Assembly (NCBI RefSeq): GCF_902499335.1
Contig: NZ_CABVQK010000003.1
Location: 372,001 to 436,000, forward strand
DNA from: Burkholderia lata
Lineage (GTDB): Bacteria > Pseudomonadota > Gammaproteobacteria > Burkholderiales > Burkholderiaceae
Length of the DNA stretch: 64,000 nt
Direction of reading: 5' to 3'
The notes beneath the pieces were generated by a model, which did not search any database, had not been told where the DNA came from, and was given only the letters and a program-made list of their open reading frames with translations. The stretch's first letter is position 1. Each line of letters opens with the position of its first letter. This document shows, in pieces, positions 44,121-56,409 of the stretch. Made by a program: the position numbers and the translations under genes.

Positions 44121-44567
44121 GGATGACCTCCACTTGTTGTGAAGCTTCAATAGGCTGCGTCTATGATTCATCCGTGCGCAGGCCCGGCGACTGAACGCCG
44201 CCAAACGCGGCTTCCGGAAACCCTGCCGGATGAATGTTCGTAAGAATGCACGACTCGCGATGGGCCGTCGACCGGAAATGGTTCGGCGTGTTGTCGAGCG
44301 CGGCCCGAGCGGTGTCAGCGCCGGCACGAACCCGATATCGCCATCCGGTCGCGGCATTCCGCACATGTGCACACCCTCACCCCACGCGCGAATTGCATAA
44401 CAGTTGCGCCACCGCACGGTGTCGTTTCGATTTGTGCTGCAGTGGTGTCAATCGAGCCTGCTAATATGCATTTTCGCCCGCGATCGGCATGCCTGGCATC
44501 AGGCGCAGTCCGTCAGCCGATCGGCCCACCATGAAGTGTTTTCGCTGACGTGAGGCAACAAGAACCC
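44121..44567. other. Region upstream of the encapsulin gene
   Basis: No gene was found. It contains an AT-rich patch near 44460-44470 (TAATAT) that may be the -10 element of a promoter for the encapsulin gene, giving expression apart from the peroxidase gene. The -35 element is not clear. Confidence 0.4.
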
Positions 44568-45383
44568 ATGAATAACCTGCACCGCGAACTCGCCCCGATC
44601 TCGTCCTCCGCCTGGGAACAAATCGAGGAGGAAGTGGCCCGCACGTTCAAACGATCAGTAGCCGGCCGCCGCGTCGTCGACGTCGACGGCCCCGAAGGCC
44701 CCGAGCTGTCGGCCGTCGGCACGGGGCACCTGGTCGAAGTCAGCGCGCCGCGCGAGCTCGTGAATGCACGGCTGCGCGAAGTCCGCACGATCGTCGAGCT
44801 GACGGTGCCGTTCGAATTGAGCCGCGATGCGATCGACAGCGTCGAGCGCGGCGCGCGCGACGCCGACTGGCAACCGGCAAAGGACGCCGCGCAGCGGCTC
44901 GCGTTCGCCGAAGACGGCGCGATTTTCGACGGCTACCAAGCCGCCGGCATCGTCGGCATCCGCGAAGGCACGTCGAACCGCAAGCTCACGCTGCCGGCGG
45001 ACGTCAGCGCGTATCCCGACGCGATCAGCGACGCGCTCGAGGCACTGCGGCTCGCGGGCGTCGACGGCCCGTACTCGGTCGTGCTCGGCTCGGATGCGTA
45101 CACGGCGCTCAGCGAAGCGCGCGACCAGGGCTATCCGGTCCTCGGCCATATCAAGCGGATCGTCAGCGGCGAGATCATCTGGGCGCCGGCGATCAGCGGC
45201 GGCTGCGTGCTGTCCACGCGCGGCGGCGATTACGAGCTGCATCTCGGGGAAGACGTATCAATCGGCTACACGAGCCATACCGACAAGGTCGTCCGCCTGT
45301 ACCTGCGCGAGACGTTCACGTTCCTGATGCTGACGAGCGAAGCATCGGTGGCCGTGGCGCCGCAGGCCAGCACGGCAGCCTGA
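44568..45383 (+). CDS. Encapsulin shell protein (family 1, HK97-like fold)
   Basis: 271 residues, the normal family-1 size. Recognisable parts: MNNLHRELAPISSSAWEQIEEE at the N-terminus, then the long RRVVDVDGPEGPELSAVGTG and, near the middle, AAGIVGIREGTSNRKLTLP, with the C-terminal VRLYLRETFTFLML. Subunits assemble into an icosahedral protein shell that holds cargo with the loading peptide carried by the DyP gene upstream. The ATG at 44568 is chosen as the family start; a six-codon extension is possible. A small gene follows within 105 bp. Confidence 0.95.
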   Translation: MNNLHRELAPISSSAWEQIEEEVARTFKRSVAGRRVVDVDGPEGPELSAVGTGHLVEVSAPRELVNARLREVRTIVELTVPFELSRDAIDSVERGARDADWQPAKDAAQRLAFAEDGAIFDGYQAAGIVGIREGTSNRKLTLPADVSAYPDAISDALEALRLAGVDGPYSVVLGSDAYTALSEARDQGYPVLGHIKRIVSGEIIWAPAISGGCVLSTRGGDYELHLGEDVSIGYTSHTDKVVRLYLRETFTFLMLTSEASVAVAPQASTAA

Positions 45384-45487
45384 TCACGGTTGCCCGCGCG
45401 CGATGCCCGCCAGGTGTCGCGCGCGACCGACCGCACCGCCGGCCGCATGTTCGTCGCCGATCGAACCCATCTTGCATGGAGTGTGTG

Positions 45488-45757
45488 ATGAGCGATTCGA
45501 ATGAGGCATTGCAGGCGCTACAGGCGTCGGTCGATCACCTGAAGCAGACGGTCGATGCGAACGCGAGCAGCCAGGCCGGCGACACCGCCGTGCTGTTCAC
45601 CGTCATGTCGCTGGTCCTGGCCGAGTTGCCGCCCGACACGCGCAACCTGATCGAGGATTCGTTCTCCGTCTGGGCCAATGGTCTGCCGAATGCGGCACTG
45701 TCAACGGACGTGAAGCAGATCGCCCGGCAACGGCTCGCGATGACATTCCCGGACTGA
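45488..45757 (+). CDS. Small hypothetical protein downstream of encapsulin
   Basis: 89 residues from the ATG at 45488 (MSDSNEALQALQASVDHL). The first 35 residues look like an amphipathic helix or coiled coil, then comes a hydrophobic stretch (TAVLFTVMSLVLAEL) and a C-terminal helical part. No signal peptide and no loading peptide of the SLKIGSL type. It follows the encapsulin gene by about 105 bp on the same strand and could be co-transcribed. No family is recognised. Confidence 0.6.
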   Translation: MSDSNEALQALQASVDHLKQTVDANASSQAGDTAVLFTVMSLVLAELPPDTRNLIEDSFSVWANGLPNAALSTDVKQIARQRLAMTFPD

Positions 45758-46378
45758 TCGCGGCACGCCACGGTTGCGCCGTGTCCGGCCCGGACCGTGC
45801 AACCCGCCCTCTCCTTCGGCCACCACACACGCATCGGCTGCGGTGCGTGCGTGGTCGCACTTGGCCGGTCGAAGCACGTTCCCCCTGCGGCGCTTCCGTC
45901 GCGCCTGCGCACCCGCGGTGCGCTCCACCCACCGGCAACCGGCGCCCTGCGCGCCGATGTCGCACCGCGCTCCGTTCGCGTTCCGCCCGCTCCCGCTTCC
46001 TGCCATCACACGCTGCGTAAGCCGCGCACGCCCGCGCCGCCGCGCGCACGCCCGTCTGTACTCCTTGCCACCCGTGCGCAAGCGCATGCGAGGGTGCAAT
46101 TCCCTGCCTGCCCGGCGCGGAACTGTGTCTTGGATGGCCTCCGCCGATTCGCTATTTTGAACGCAGTCGAAGCGATGCCGTGGGCTCCTCCCGGCACGCA
46201 CGCTTGCCGCCCTGACCGCGACCCTGCACGACGCCGGCGCGCGCTGCGCGACAGCACCGGTGCCGCCCGCGCGCCGCCGTGCCGCGCGTCGTGCGTTCGC
46301 GGTCGGGATGCGCCAAGCGCCGCACCGCATCGGGACTTCACCCTTCGACCCACTTTCACCGACAGGAGCCAGACCACC
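45758..46378. other. Non-coding region upstream of clpK
   Basis: The clpK frame is open back to 45797, but the codons there are Pro/Arg/His-rich and unlike any Clp protein, so this is treated as leader. It holds a promoter-like pair at 46131-46159. No other gene was found. Confidence 0.55.
46131..46159 (+). promoter_or_regulatory. Promoter-like -35/-10 pair upstream of clpK
   Basis: TTGGAT and TATTTT are exactly 17 bp apart, 220 bp upstream of the clpK start. Only three of six bases match at each box beyond the usual core, so this is a moderate sigma-70 candidate; a heat-shock sigma-32 site was not evident. Confidence 0.35.
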
Positions 46379-49228
<2,850 letters not shown>

Positions 49229-49266
49229 AACCCAGCGTGCCCCGCACGCCCGGGGCATGCATGACC

Positions 49267-49289
49267 GGCTCCGTCCACCGGACGGAGCC
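49267..49289 (+). terminator. Hairpin after clpK
   Basis: GGCTCCGTCC and GGACGGAGCC form a perfect 10-bp stem with a three-base loop (ACC), 38 bp past the clpK stop and 64 bp before the next start. There is no U-run, so termination may be partial or the hairpin may shield the mRNA end. Confidence 0.6.
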
Positions 49290-49353
49290 GCCCCACGCCG
49301 CGACACGGCGCAAACCGAGCCGCCCGTATCGGGACCGGCTGATGGAGATTCAC

Positions 49354-51633
49354 ATGACAAATCGACGCGAAGTGCCAGGCATCAGGAAGTACGACGGGCC
49401 CGCCGGTGGTTGGGGCGCGCTTCGCGCGACAGCCGATGCGGTGCGCACGCAAATGGAAACCATCGAGGCGCCGATCGTGCTGATGCGGACCAACCAGCCC
49501 GACGGTTTCGACTGCCCCGGCTGCGCGTGGCCCGACAAGGAACACAAGTCGACGTTCCAGTTCTGCGAGAACGGTGCGAAAGCCGTCACGTGGGAAGCGA
49601 CCACCAAGCGCGTGACGCCCGAGTTCTTCGCGGCGAACACCGTGTCGTCGCTGCTGCGCATGTCGGACTACGAGCTGGAGAACATGGGCCGCCTCACGCA
49701 TCCGCTCGTCTACGATCGCGCGACCGACACGTTCCGCACGGTCGAATGGGACGACGCGTTCGCGCGCATCGGCGAAGTGCTGCGCGCGCTGCCGCCCGAC
49801 CAAGTCGAGTTCTATACGTCGGGCCGCGCGTCGAACGAAGCCGCGTACCTGTACCAGCTGTTCGCGCGCGAGTTCGGCACCAACAACTTTCCCGACTGCT
49901 CGAACATGTGCCACGAGCCGACCAGCGTCGGCCTGCCGCAGTCGATCGGCATCGGCAAGGGCACCGTGTCGCTGGAGGATTTCGACCACTGCGAGCTGAT
50001 CATTTCGATCGGCCACAACCCCGGCACGAACCACCCGCGGATGATGGGCACGCTGCACGAGTGCTCGCGGCGCAACGTGCCGATCATCGTGTTCAACCCG
50101 CTGCGCGAGCGCGCGCTCGAGCGCTTCGCCGATCCGCAGGACATGATCGAGATGGCGTCGTTCGGCTCGACGCGAATCGCATCGACGTACTACCAGGTCG
50201 ACGCCGGCGGCGACGCGGCCGCGCTGAAGGGCATCATGAAGGCGCTGCTGCAGCTCGAAGCCGAACGCGGCGACGTGCTCGACCGCGACTTCATCGCGCA
50301 GCACACCAACGGCTTCGACGCGTTCTCGGCCGACCTCGAAGCCACGTCGTGGGACGACATCGAGCGCGCGAGCGGGCTCAGCCAGGCGCAGCTCGAACAG
50401 GTCGCGCTCGCGTACGCGAAGTCGAACGCGACGATCGTCACGTACGGAATGGGCGTCACGCAGCACAACAAGGGCACGGCAACCGTGCGCCTGATCGCCG
50501 ACCTGCTGCTGATGCGCGGCAACATCGGCAAGCCCGGCGCCGGCGTGTGCCCGCTGCGCGGCCATTCGAACGTGCAGGGCAACCGCACGGTCGGCATCAC
50601 CGAGAAGCCGTCGGCCGAGTTCCTGAAGAAGATCGAGGACGTGTGCGGCTTCACGCCGCCCGCGCATCACGGGCATGACGCGGTGCAGGCGATGCAGGCG
50701 ATGATCGACGGCACCGCGAAGGCGCTGCTGTGCCTCGGCGGCAACTTCGCGGTCGCGCTGCCCGATCCGGAACAGTCGTTCCCGGCGATGGCGAAGCTCG
50801 ACCTGAGCGTGCATCTCGGCACGAAGCTGAACCGCTCGCACCTGCTGGTCGCGAAGGAAACCTTCATCCTGCCGGTGCTCGGCCGCACCGAGCTCGACAT
50901 GCAGGCCACCGGCCGGCAGTCGATCACGGTCGAGGATTCGATGTCGATGGTTCACGCGTCGGCCGGCAAGCTCAAGCCGGCGTCCGACGAGTTGCGCTCG
51001 GAGCCTGCGATCGTCGCGGGGATCGCGCATGCGACGCTGCCGGCGAGCAAGGTCGCGTGGCTCGACCTGATCGCCGACTACGACCGCATCCGCGACCTGA
51101 TCGACCGCACGGTGTCCGGCTTCGAGGCGTTCAACGAGCGCATCCGCACGCCGGGCGGCTTCCGCCTGCCGCTGCCGCCCACCGAGCGCGTGTGGCCGAC
51201 GCCGACCGGCAAGGCGATGTTCTCGGTCTACAAGGGCGTGAAGGAAGATGCCGACGTGCTCGGCGCCGAGCAGGTGCTGCGGCTGATCACGCTGCGCAGC
51301 CACGACCAGTACAACACGACGATCTACGGGCTCGACGACCGCTATCGCGGCGTGTTCGGCCGGCGTGACGTGCTGTTCATGAACCCCGCCGATCTCGCGA
51401 AGTACGGGCTCGAACACGGCGACCTCGTCGACATCGAAACGGTCACCTCATCGGGCCGCGCGCTGCGTCTCGAGAAGATCACCGCGATCGAGTACGACAT
51501 CGCGCCGGGGTCGGTCGGCGCGTACTACCCGGAGGCGAACGTGCTCGTGCCGCTCGACTACATCGACAAGGAAAGCGGCACGCCGTCGTACAAGTCGGTG
51601 CCGGTACACGTCGCGCGCTCGTCGGTGGTCTGA
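49354..51633 (+). CDS. YdeP-type molybdopterin oxidoreductase
   Basis: 759 residues of the FdhF/YdeP family of molybdopterin enzymes. The N-terminus has CPGCAWPD but not the full cysteine set of formate dehydrogenase for a [4Fe-4S] cluster; NFPDCSNMCHEPTS is the region of the Mo-ligand segment, and GNIGKPGAGVCPLRGHSNVQGNRT and a C-terminal dinucleotide-binding domain (LRSHDQYNTTIYG) complete it. The start at 49354 has GGAG upstream; codons before it run into the clpK leader. In E. coli YdeP is linked to acid resistance; its reaction is not known. Confidence 0.9.
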   Translation: MTNRREVPGIRKYDGPAGGWGALRATADAVRTQMETIEAPIVLMRTNQPDGFDCPGCAWPDKEHKSTFQFCENGAKAVTWEATTKRVTPEFFAANTVSSLLRMSDYELENMGRLTHPLVYDRATDTFRTVEWDDAFARIGEVLRALPPDQVEFYTSGRASNEAAYLYQLFAREFGTNNFPDCSNMCHEPTSVGLPQSIGIGKGTVSLEDFDHCELIISIGHNPGTNHPRMMGTLHECSRRNVPIIVFNPLRERALERFADPQDMIEMASFGSTRIASTYYQVDAGGDAAALKGIMKALLQLEAERGDVLDRDFIAQHTNGFDAFSADLEATSWDDIERASGLSQAQLEQVALAYAKSNATIVTYGMGVTQHNKGTATVRLIADLLLMRGNIGKPGAGVCPLRGHSNVQGNRTVGITEKPSAEFLKKIEDVCGFTPPAHHGHDAVQAMQAMIDGTAKALLCLGGNFAVALPDPEQSFPAMAKLDLSVHLGTKLNRSHLLVAKETFILPVLGRTELDMQATGRQSITVEDSMSMVHASAGKLKPASDELRSEPAIVAGIAHATLPASKVAWLDLIADYDRIRDLIDRTVSGFEAFNERIRTPGGFRLPLPPTERVWPTPTGKAMFSVYKGVKEDADVLGAEQVLRLITLRSHDQYNTTIYGLDDRYRGVFGRRDVLFMNPADLAKYGLEHGDLVDIETVTSSGRALRLEKITAIEYDIAPGSVGAYYPEANVLVPLDYIDKESGTPSYKSVPVHVARSSVV

Positions 51634-51719
51634 AGCAGCGGCAGGCTCGCGTGCGCGGATCGGTGCGCCGCGCGGGCCTGCCGCCGGCCGGCGAGCCCTG
51701 CCGCGCACGGCTCGCCCGG

Positions 51720-52106
51720 CTACTTCGCCGCGACCGCCTGGATCTCGACCAGCAGCGCCGGCACGACCAGGCCGCTGACGATCACGACGGTCGACGCGCT
51801 CGCATGGCCGCCCAGCCGCCGCTCACGCACGGTGCGATAGAGCGGCACCAGATCGGGACGAGTCAGGAACCCGTCCACCTTGACCAGATCCGACGCCACC
51901 ATGTCCGCATCGGCCAGCACGGCGAACAGGTTGTCCCAGGCCAGTTCCATCTGCCGCTCGGGATCGTCCGGCACGCTGCCGTCGGGCGCAGCCCCGACCT
52001 GGCCGGAAATGTGCAGCCAGCATGCCTGGGCCGGCGCCGAGACGCCGTGACTGTAACGGGAAAACGGCTCGGCGATGCCGGCCGGATTATGCAGTTGAAG
52101 GGGCAT
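51720..52106 (-). CDS. RidA/YjgF-family protein (first copy)
   Basis: 128 residues of the Rid superfamily. The ATG at 52106 (MPLQLHNPAGIAEP) has GGAG upstream. Family marks: HISGQVG, MELAWDNLFAVLADADM and DLVKVDGFLTRPDLVPLYR. A conserved RidA Arg that binds the carboxylate (normally near residue 105 in IVxGR) is not evident here, since this segment reads VIVSGLVVPALLVE, so this is probably one of the Rid1-3 subgroups without deaminase activity. Neighbour: an NCS1 permease gene on the same strand, 329 bp upstream. Confidence 0.8.
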   Translation of the reverse strand: MPLQLHNPAGIAEPFSRYSHGVSAPAQACWLHISGQVGAAPDGSVPDDPERQMELAWDNLFAVLADADMVASDLVKVDGFLTRPDLVPLYRTVRERRLGGHASASTVVIVSGLVVPALLVEIQAVAAK

Positions 52107-52435
52107 GTTCCTGCTCCACGATCGATTGTCGGGCTCGCGTCGGCCGGATGTCGGCATCGGCGGATGGAGATGCGATCCGGTAGTGTGTGGCCGCATGCGC
52201 GGTCGCATCGCTGCGTTTCCCGCACATCCGGCCGGACCGGACGATGCACTCTACTCCATCGGCGGTTTCCCCATCTCGTCGCGATCAACCGAACGCGTTG
52301 CCCGCCGGAGCCGGAGCCGGGACTACGGCGCCATGACCGCAAGGAAAGCCTGCCCTCGGCCTTCAGTGCCGCCTCCACAACGCAGCACGGGAGACGGCAC
52401 CCTGGCCGCCTCCCGCGCAGCAAACCACGCCCCGT
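52107..52435. other. Intergenic region between RidA-like and permease genes
   Basis: No gene seen in 329 bp. It lies between two genes of the same strand, so it may hold a promoter for the RidA-like gene; no clear elements were found. Confidence 0.45.
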
Positions 52436-53857
52436 TCAGTGCACCGCCGTCGGCGGCATCGTCGCGGCCGTCTGCCGGCGCCGGTACGCGCTGTCGCGCG
52501 ACGCGAGCCAGTAGTACAGCGGCGACGTCAGCGCCAGCCCCACGAGCCATGACAGGTCCGCGCCGCCGAGATGCGCGGGAATCGGGCCCGCGTACATCGG
52601 CGTGTTCATGAACGGAATCTGCACGAGGATGCCGATCGCATACGCGAGCAGCGCCTGCGGGTTGAAGCGGCCATAGATCCCGCCATCGGCCATGAAGATC
52701 GACTTGATGTCGTACTTGCCCTTGTGGATCACGTAGAAGTCGATCAGGTTGATCGCCGTCCACGGCACCAGCACGACGAGCAGCGCGAGCACGAGATCGA
52801 CGAGGTTGCCGACGAAGTTCGTCGACGCGCCGATCGCCGCGTAGCAGCACGCGACGAAGATCACGACCGACACCACCGCGCGCGCCTTCGCGGTCGGAAT
52901 CCACTTGTATGCGAACGTCTGCACCGACGTGATCACCGCCAGCACCGCGCCGTACAGGTTCAGCGCGTTGTGGCTGATCACGCTCAGCAGGAACAGCACG
53001 AGCATCAGCGGGCCGAGCGGGCCCGTCGCCTGCTTGACCGCATCCATCGCGTCGGCGCCGGCCGGCACCGCGAGCACCGCGACCGCGCCGAAGATGAACG
53101 CGAGCGTCGAGCCGATCGTGCAGCCGAGATAGGTCGCCCAGAACGTCGACGCCACGCCGACGCTTTCCGGCAGATAGCGCGAGTAATCCGACACGTACGG
53201 CGCGAACGCGATCTGCCACAACGCCGACAGCGACACCGTCGCGAGCCATCCCGCGAAGTTGAAGCCGCCGCGCGTCAGGAAATCGTCGGTCGTCACGTGC
53301 GTGAGGATCATCCAGAAGCCGACCAGGATCCCGATGCCGAGCACCCACGTGCCGATCCGGTTCAGGATGTGGATGAACCGGTAGCCGACGATACCGATCA
53401 GCCCCGAGCCCACCGCGCCGATCACGATGCCGACGGGCACCGGTACCGACGACGCGATGCCGTGCACCGACTTGCCGGCGAGCACGATGTTCGATGCGAA
53501 GAAGCCGACGTACATCACGGCCGCGATCACGGTCACGAGCAACGCACCCCACGAGCCGAACTGCGCGCGGCTCTGGATCATCTGCGGGATGCCCATCTGC
53601 GGCCCCTGTGCCGAATGCAGCGCCATCAGCACGCCGCCGACCGCCTGGCCGACGACGATCGCGACGATGCCCCACATCAGGTTCAGGTGGAAGAGCTGCA
53701 CGCCGAGCGCGCCGGTCACGATCGGCAACGGCGCGATGTTGCCGCCGAACCAGAGCGTGAACAGGTCGCGCACCTTGCCGTGGCGTTCCGCGGGCGGCAC
53801 GTAGCCGATCGTGTGCTTCTCTATCATCGGGGACGCGTTGCGGTCCACGTTCGTCAT
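52436..53857 (-). CDS. NCS1-type nucleobase/cation symporter
   Basis: 473 residues with twelve predicted helices and the CodB/Fcy-like layout of the NCS1 family: LWFGGNIAPLPIVTGALGVQLFHLN in helices 1-2, and ALWQIAFAPYVSDYSRYLPESVG in helix 6, where the Asn/Asp/Tyr side chains of the substrate site lie. It should take up a purine, pyrimidine, hydantoin or similar with Na+ or H+. It is divergent from the LysR gene and shares its control region. Probable substrate of the nearby catabolic genes, unknown in detail. Confidence 0.9.
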   Translation of the reverse strand: MTNVDRNASPMIEKHTIGYVPPAERHGKVRDLFTLWFGGNIAPLPIVTGALGVQLFHLNLMWGIVAIVVGQAVGGVLMALHSAQGPQMGIPQMIQSRAQFGSWGALLVTVIAAVMYVGFFASNIVLAGKSVHGIASSVPVPVGIVIGAVGSGLIGIVGYRFIHILNRIGTWVLGIGILVGFWMILTHVTTDDFLTRGGFNFAGWLATVSLSALWQIAFAPYVSDYSRYLPESVGVASTFWATYLGCTIGSTLAFIFGAVAVLAVPAGADAMDAVKQATGPLGPLMLVLFLLSVISHNALNLYGAVLAVITSVQTFAYKWIPTAKARAVVSVVIFVACCYAAIGASTNFVGNLVDLVLALLVVLVPWTAINLIDFYVIHKGKYDIKSIFMADGGIYGRFNPQALLAYAIGILVQIPFMNTPMYAGPIPAHLGGADLSWLVGLALTSPLYYWLASRDSAYRRRQTAATMPPTAVH

Positions 53858-54252
53858 GGTGATGTCTCCTGTCCTGCGCGACGATGCGCGCTTGCCGTGT
53901 CAGCCGGCGCGCGTTGGGGTACGCGCCTGCAATCGGGTCCGGATACGCGAGCGACGACGCGCCGCGTGCACGCGCGGCGGTGTCGAACGAAGCGGACGAT
54001 GCGCATGCGGGGACGGATGCCATGACCCGCTGCCGCGTGCGCAACCGCTTCGTGATCGTCGTGATCCAGGTTGGAGACGATGGTGCGCCACGAGCATCGC
54101 GGCCGGAAAATACTAAAAATATTTCCGGGACATACGAAAAAGCTCTGCAGCGGAAATGCCGGCACCGGGGGGCTTTCAGGTAAGGTGCTACGCACAACCA
54201 TGGACAGATTGCGCCCGCGGCGGCATGCCGGGGCCGTGCATCAGAGGTGCTT
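53858..54252. other. Divergent promoter region of permease and LysR genes
   Basis: No gene. The region holds a long dyad at 54103-54128 (see separate entry), AT-rich sequence near 54104-54124, and the promoters of both flanking genes. Confidence 0.5.
54103..54128. promoter_or_regulatory. Candidate LysR operator
   Basis: CCGGAAA and TTTCCGG arms (7 bp perfect) surround an AT-rich centre of 12 bp, lying 125 bp upstream of the LysR start and 246 bp upstream of the permease start. An inverted repeat with this size and place is the usual auto-regulatory site of LysR regulators. Confidence 0.5.
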
Positions 54253-55176
54253 GTGGCTCACTACACTTTGCGGCAACTGAAATACTTCGTGACGACGGTG
54301 GAATCCGGCAGCGTCGCCGAGGCTTCGCGCCAGCTCTTCATCGCGCAGCCGTCGATCTCCAGCGCGATCAAGGGTCTGGAGGAAAGCTTCGGCGTGAAGC
54401 TGTTCATCCGCCATCACGCGCAGGGCGTGTCGCTCACGCCGAGCGGCACGCGCTTCTACCGGAAGGCGCAGGAGCTGCTGCGCATCGCGCACGAATTCGA
54501 ACAGAACGCGCTCGCCGACAACGACGTGATCACCGGGCAGATCGACATCGGCTGCTTCGAGACGGTCGCGCCGCTCTATCTGCCGCAACTGATCGCGGGC
54601 TTTCGCGAGCGCTACCCGGGCGTGAACATCCGGCTGCGCGACGGCGACCAGCAGGAACTCGTGCAGGGCCTGACGTCCGGCACCTTCGATCTCGCGCTCA
54701 TGTACGACCACGATCTCGACGGCACGATCGAGACCGAGCCGCTGATGCCGCCGCAGCAGCCGTACGTGCTGCTGCCGGAGAACCACCGGTTCGCGGGCCA
54801 GACGCACGTATCGCTGCGCGACCTCTGCGTCGAGCCGATGATCCTGCTCGACGTGCAGCCGAGCCGCACGTATTTCGTCAGCCTCTTTCACGAACTCGGG
54901 CTCACGCCGAACATCGTGTTCGGATCGCCTTCGATCGAGATGGTGCGCGGGATGGTCGGCCAGGGGTTCGGCTTCTCGCTACTCGTCACGCGCCCGCATT
55001 CCGAATACACGTACGACGGCCAGCGCGTCGTGACGATCAGCCTCAGCGAAACGGTGAGCCCGTCGGGGCTCGTGAGCGCGCGGCTCAAGCGCGGTCAGCT
55101 CACGAAGCAGGCGCAGTCGTTCGTCGATTTCTGCCGCGAGCGGCTCGCGCAGATCGTCGCGGAAACGGCGCGATAA
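54253..55176 (+). CDS. LysR-family transcriptional regulator
   Basis: 307 residues from a GTG at 54253, preceded by AGAGG five bases upstream; a GTG two codons earlier is possible. N-terminal winged helix: TLRQLKYFVTTVESGSVAEASRQLFIAQPSISSAIKGLEESFGVKLF (2-50), then an effector domain. The gene is placed divergently from the NCS1 permease gene and head-on with the deacetylase operon, with the dyad at 54103-54128 upstream. It is the best candidate for controlling the whole catabolic group. The effector may be the transported heterocycle; unknown. Confidence 0.9.
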   Translation: MAHYTLRQLKYFVTTVESGSVAEASRQLFIAQPSISSAIKGLEESFGVKLFIRHHAQGVSLTPSGTRFYRKAQELLRIAHEFEQNALADNDVITGQIDIGCFETVAPLYLPQLIAGFRERYPGVNIRLRDGDQQELVQGLTSGTFDLALMYDHDLDGTIETEPLMPPQQPYVLLPENHRFAGQTHVSLRDLCVEPMILLDVQPSRTYFVSLFHELGLTPNIVFGSPSIEMVRGMVGQGFGFSLLVTRPHSEYTYDGQRVVTISLSETVSPSGLVSARLKRGQLTKQAQSFVDFCRERLAQIVAETAR

Positions 55177-55245
55177 CGAACAGGAAGGAACAGGAAAACG
55201 CACGCGCCGCAGGACGCGGTACGTGCGTGTCGGCCGCTCGCCGTT

Positions 55246-56409
55246 TCAGGTGGCCGCAGAGAGATGCGCGGCCAGCCGGCCCAGCATCGCGTCGCAGCCG
55301 TGGAGCTGGTCGAGCGTGACGAACTCGTCGGGCTTGTGCCCCTGGTCCATGCTGCCGGGCCCGCACACCACGGTCGGAATGCCGGCCTGCCCGAACAGCC
55401 CGCCCTCGGTGCCGAATGCCACCGTCCCGAATGCATCGGAGCCGCTCAGCATCGCGAGCAGGCGCGCGGCCTCGCTGTCCGGCGAAGTCGCGAGCCCCGG
55501 ATACGCGCCCAGCGGCTGCAGCCGGATGTCGGTGTCGGGCTGAACCGCGCGCATCCTCGGCAACAGTTCGGATTCCGCATAGTCCTGCAACTTCCTCGGC
55601 ACGTCGTGCGCGTCGAAATCCGGCAGCGCCCGTACCTCGAAATCGAACTCGCATTCGGCCGGCACGATGTTCAGCGCACGGCCACCCTTGATCAGCCCCG
55701 TCTGCACGGTCGAAAACGGCGGATCGAAACGCTCGTCGTGCCGTTCGGGCCGCGCGAGCGCATCACCGATCTCGCCGAGCCGGCCGATCAGCTTCGCCGC
55801 ATAGTCGATCGCATTGACGCCCGACGGCGCATACGCGGAGTGGCACGCGGCGCCCTTTACATGACAGCGCATCGCGAGCTTGCCCTTGTGACCGAGCACC
55901 GGCTTCAGCTCGGTCGGCTCGCCGATCAGGCACAGGCGCGGCCGGTGCTCGCGCGCGGCCAGTGCTTCGAGCATCGGCCGCACGCCGAGGCAGCCGACTT
56001 CCTCGTCGTACGAGAACGCGAGATGCACGGGCACACTCAGCGGTCGGGCGACGAACGCCGGCACGGCCGCGAGCACCGATGCGATGAAGCCCTTCATGTC
56101 GGCCGTGCCGCGGCCGTACAGGCGGCCGTCGCGCTCGGTCAGCCGAAACGGCTCGACCGTCCACGCCTGCCCGTCGACCGGCACCACGTCGGTATGGCCC
56201 GACAGCGCGATGCCGCCGCGATCGCGCGGCCCGATCGTCGCGTACAGGCTCGCCTTCGTGCGTTCGCCGTTGTAGAACAGTTCGCTCTCGACGCCGAAGC
56301 CCGCGAGATAGTCACGGATGAAACCGATCATCTCGAGGTTCGAATCGCGGCTGACCGTCGCGAAACCGATCAGCCGCTCCAGCAGAGCGCGGCTCGACGT
56401 GTCATTCAT
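55246..56409 (-). CDS. M20-family deacetylase/amidohydrolase (ArgE type)
   Basis: 387 residues of the zinc-dependent M20A family (acetylornithine deacetylase/succinyl-diaminopimelate desuccinylase). Metal and catalytic motifs: SGHTDVVPVD (first His), GRGTADMKG (bridging Asp), SYDEEVG (catalytic Glu), and the dimerisation domain VKGAACHSAYA. The gene overlaps the DUF1028 gene by 8 bp. With the FMO and RidA genes it looks like one transcription unit, and its substrate is probably an N-acylated or N-carbamoyl intermediate. An argE role in arginine synthesis is less likely from this context. Confidence 0.88.
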   Translation of the reverse strand: MNDTSSRALLERLIGFATVSRDSNLEMIGFIRDYLAGFGVESELFYNGERTKASLYATIGPRDRGGIALSGHTDVVPVDGQAWTVEPFRLTERDGRLYGRGTADMKGFIASVLAAVPAFVARPLSVPVHLAFSYDEEVGCLGVRPMLEALAAREHRPRLCLIGEPTELKPVLGHKGKLAMRCHVKGAACHSAYAPSGVNAIDYAAKLIGRLGEIGDALARPERHDERFDPPFSTVQTGLIKGGRALNIVPAECEFDFEVRALPDFDAHDVPRKLQDYAESELLPRMRAVQPDTDIRLQPLGAYPGLATSPDSEAARLLAMLSGSDAFGTVAFGTEGGLFGQAGIPTVVCGPGSMDQGHKPDEFVTLDQLHGCDAMLGRLAAHLSAAT

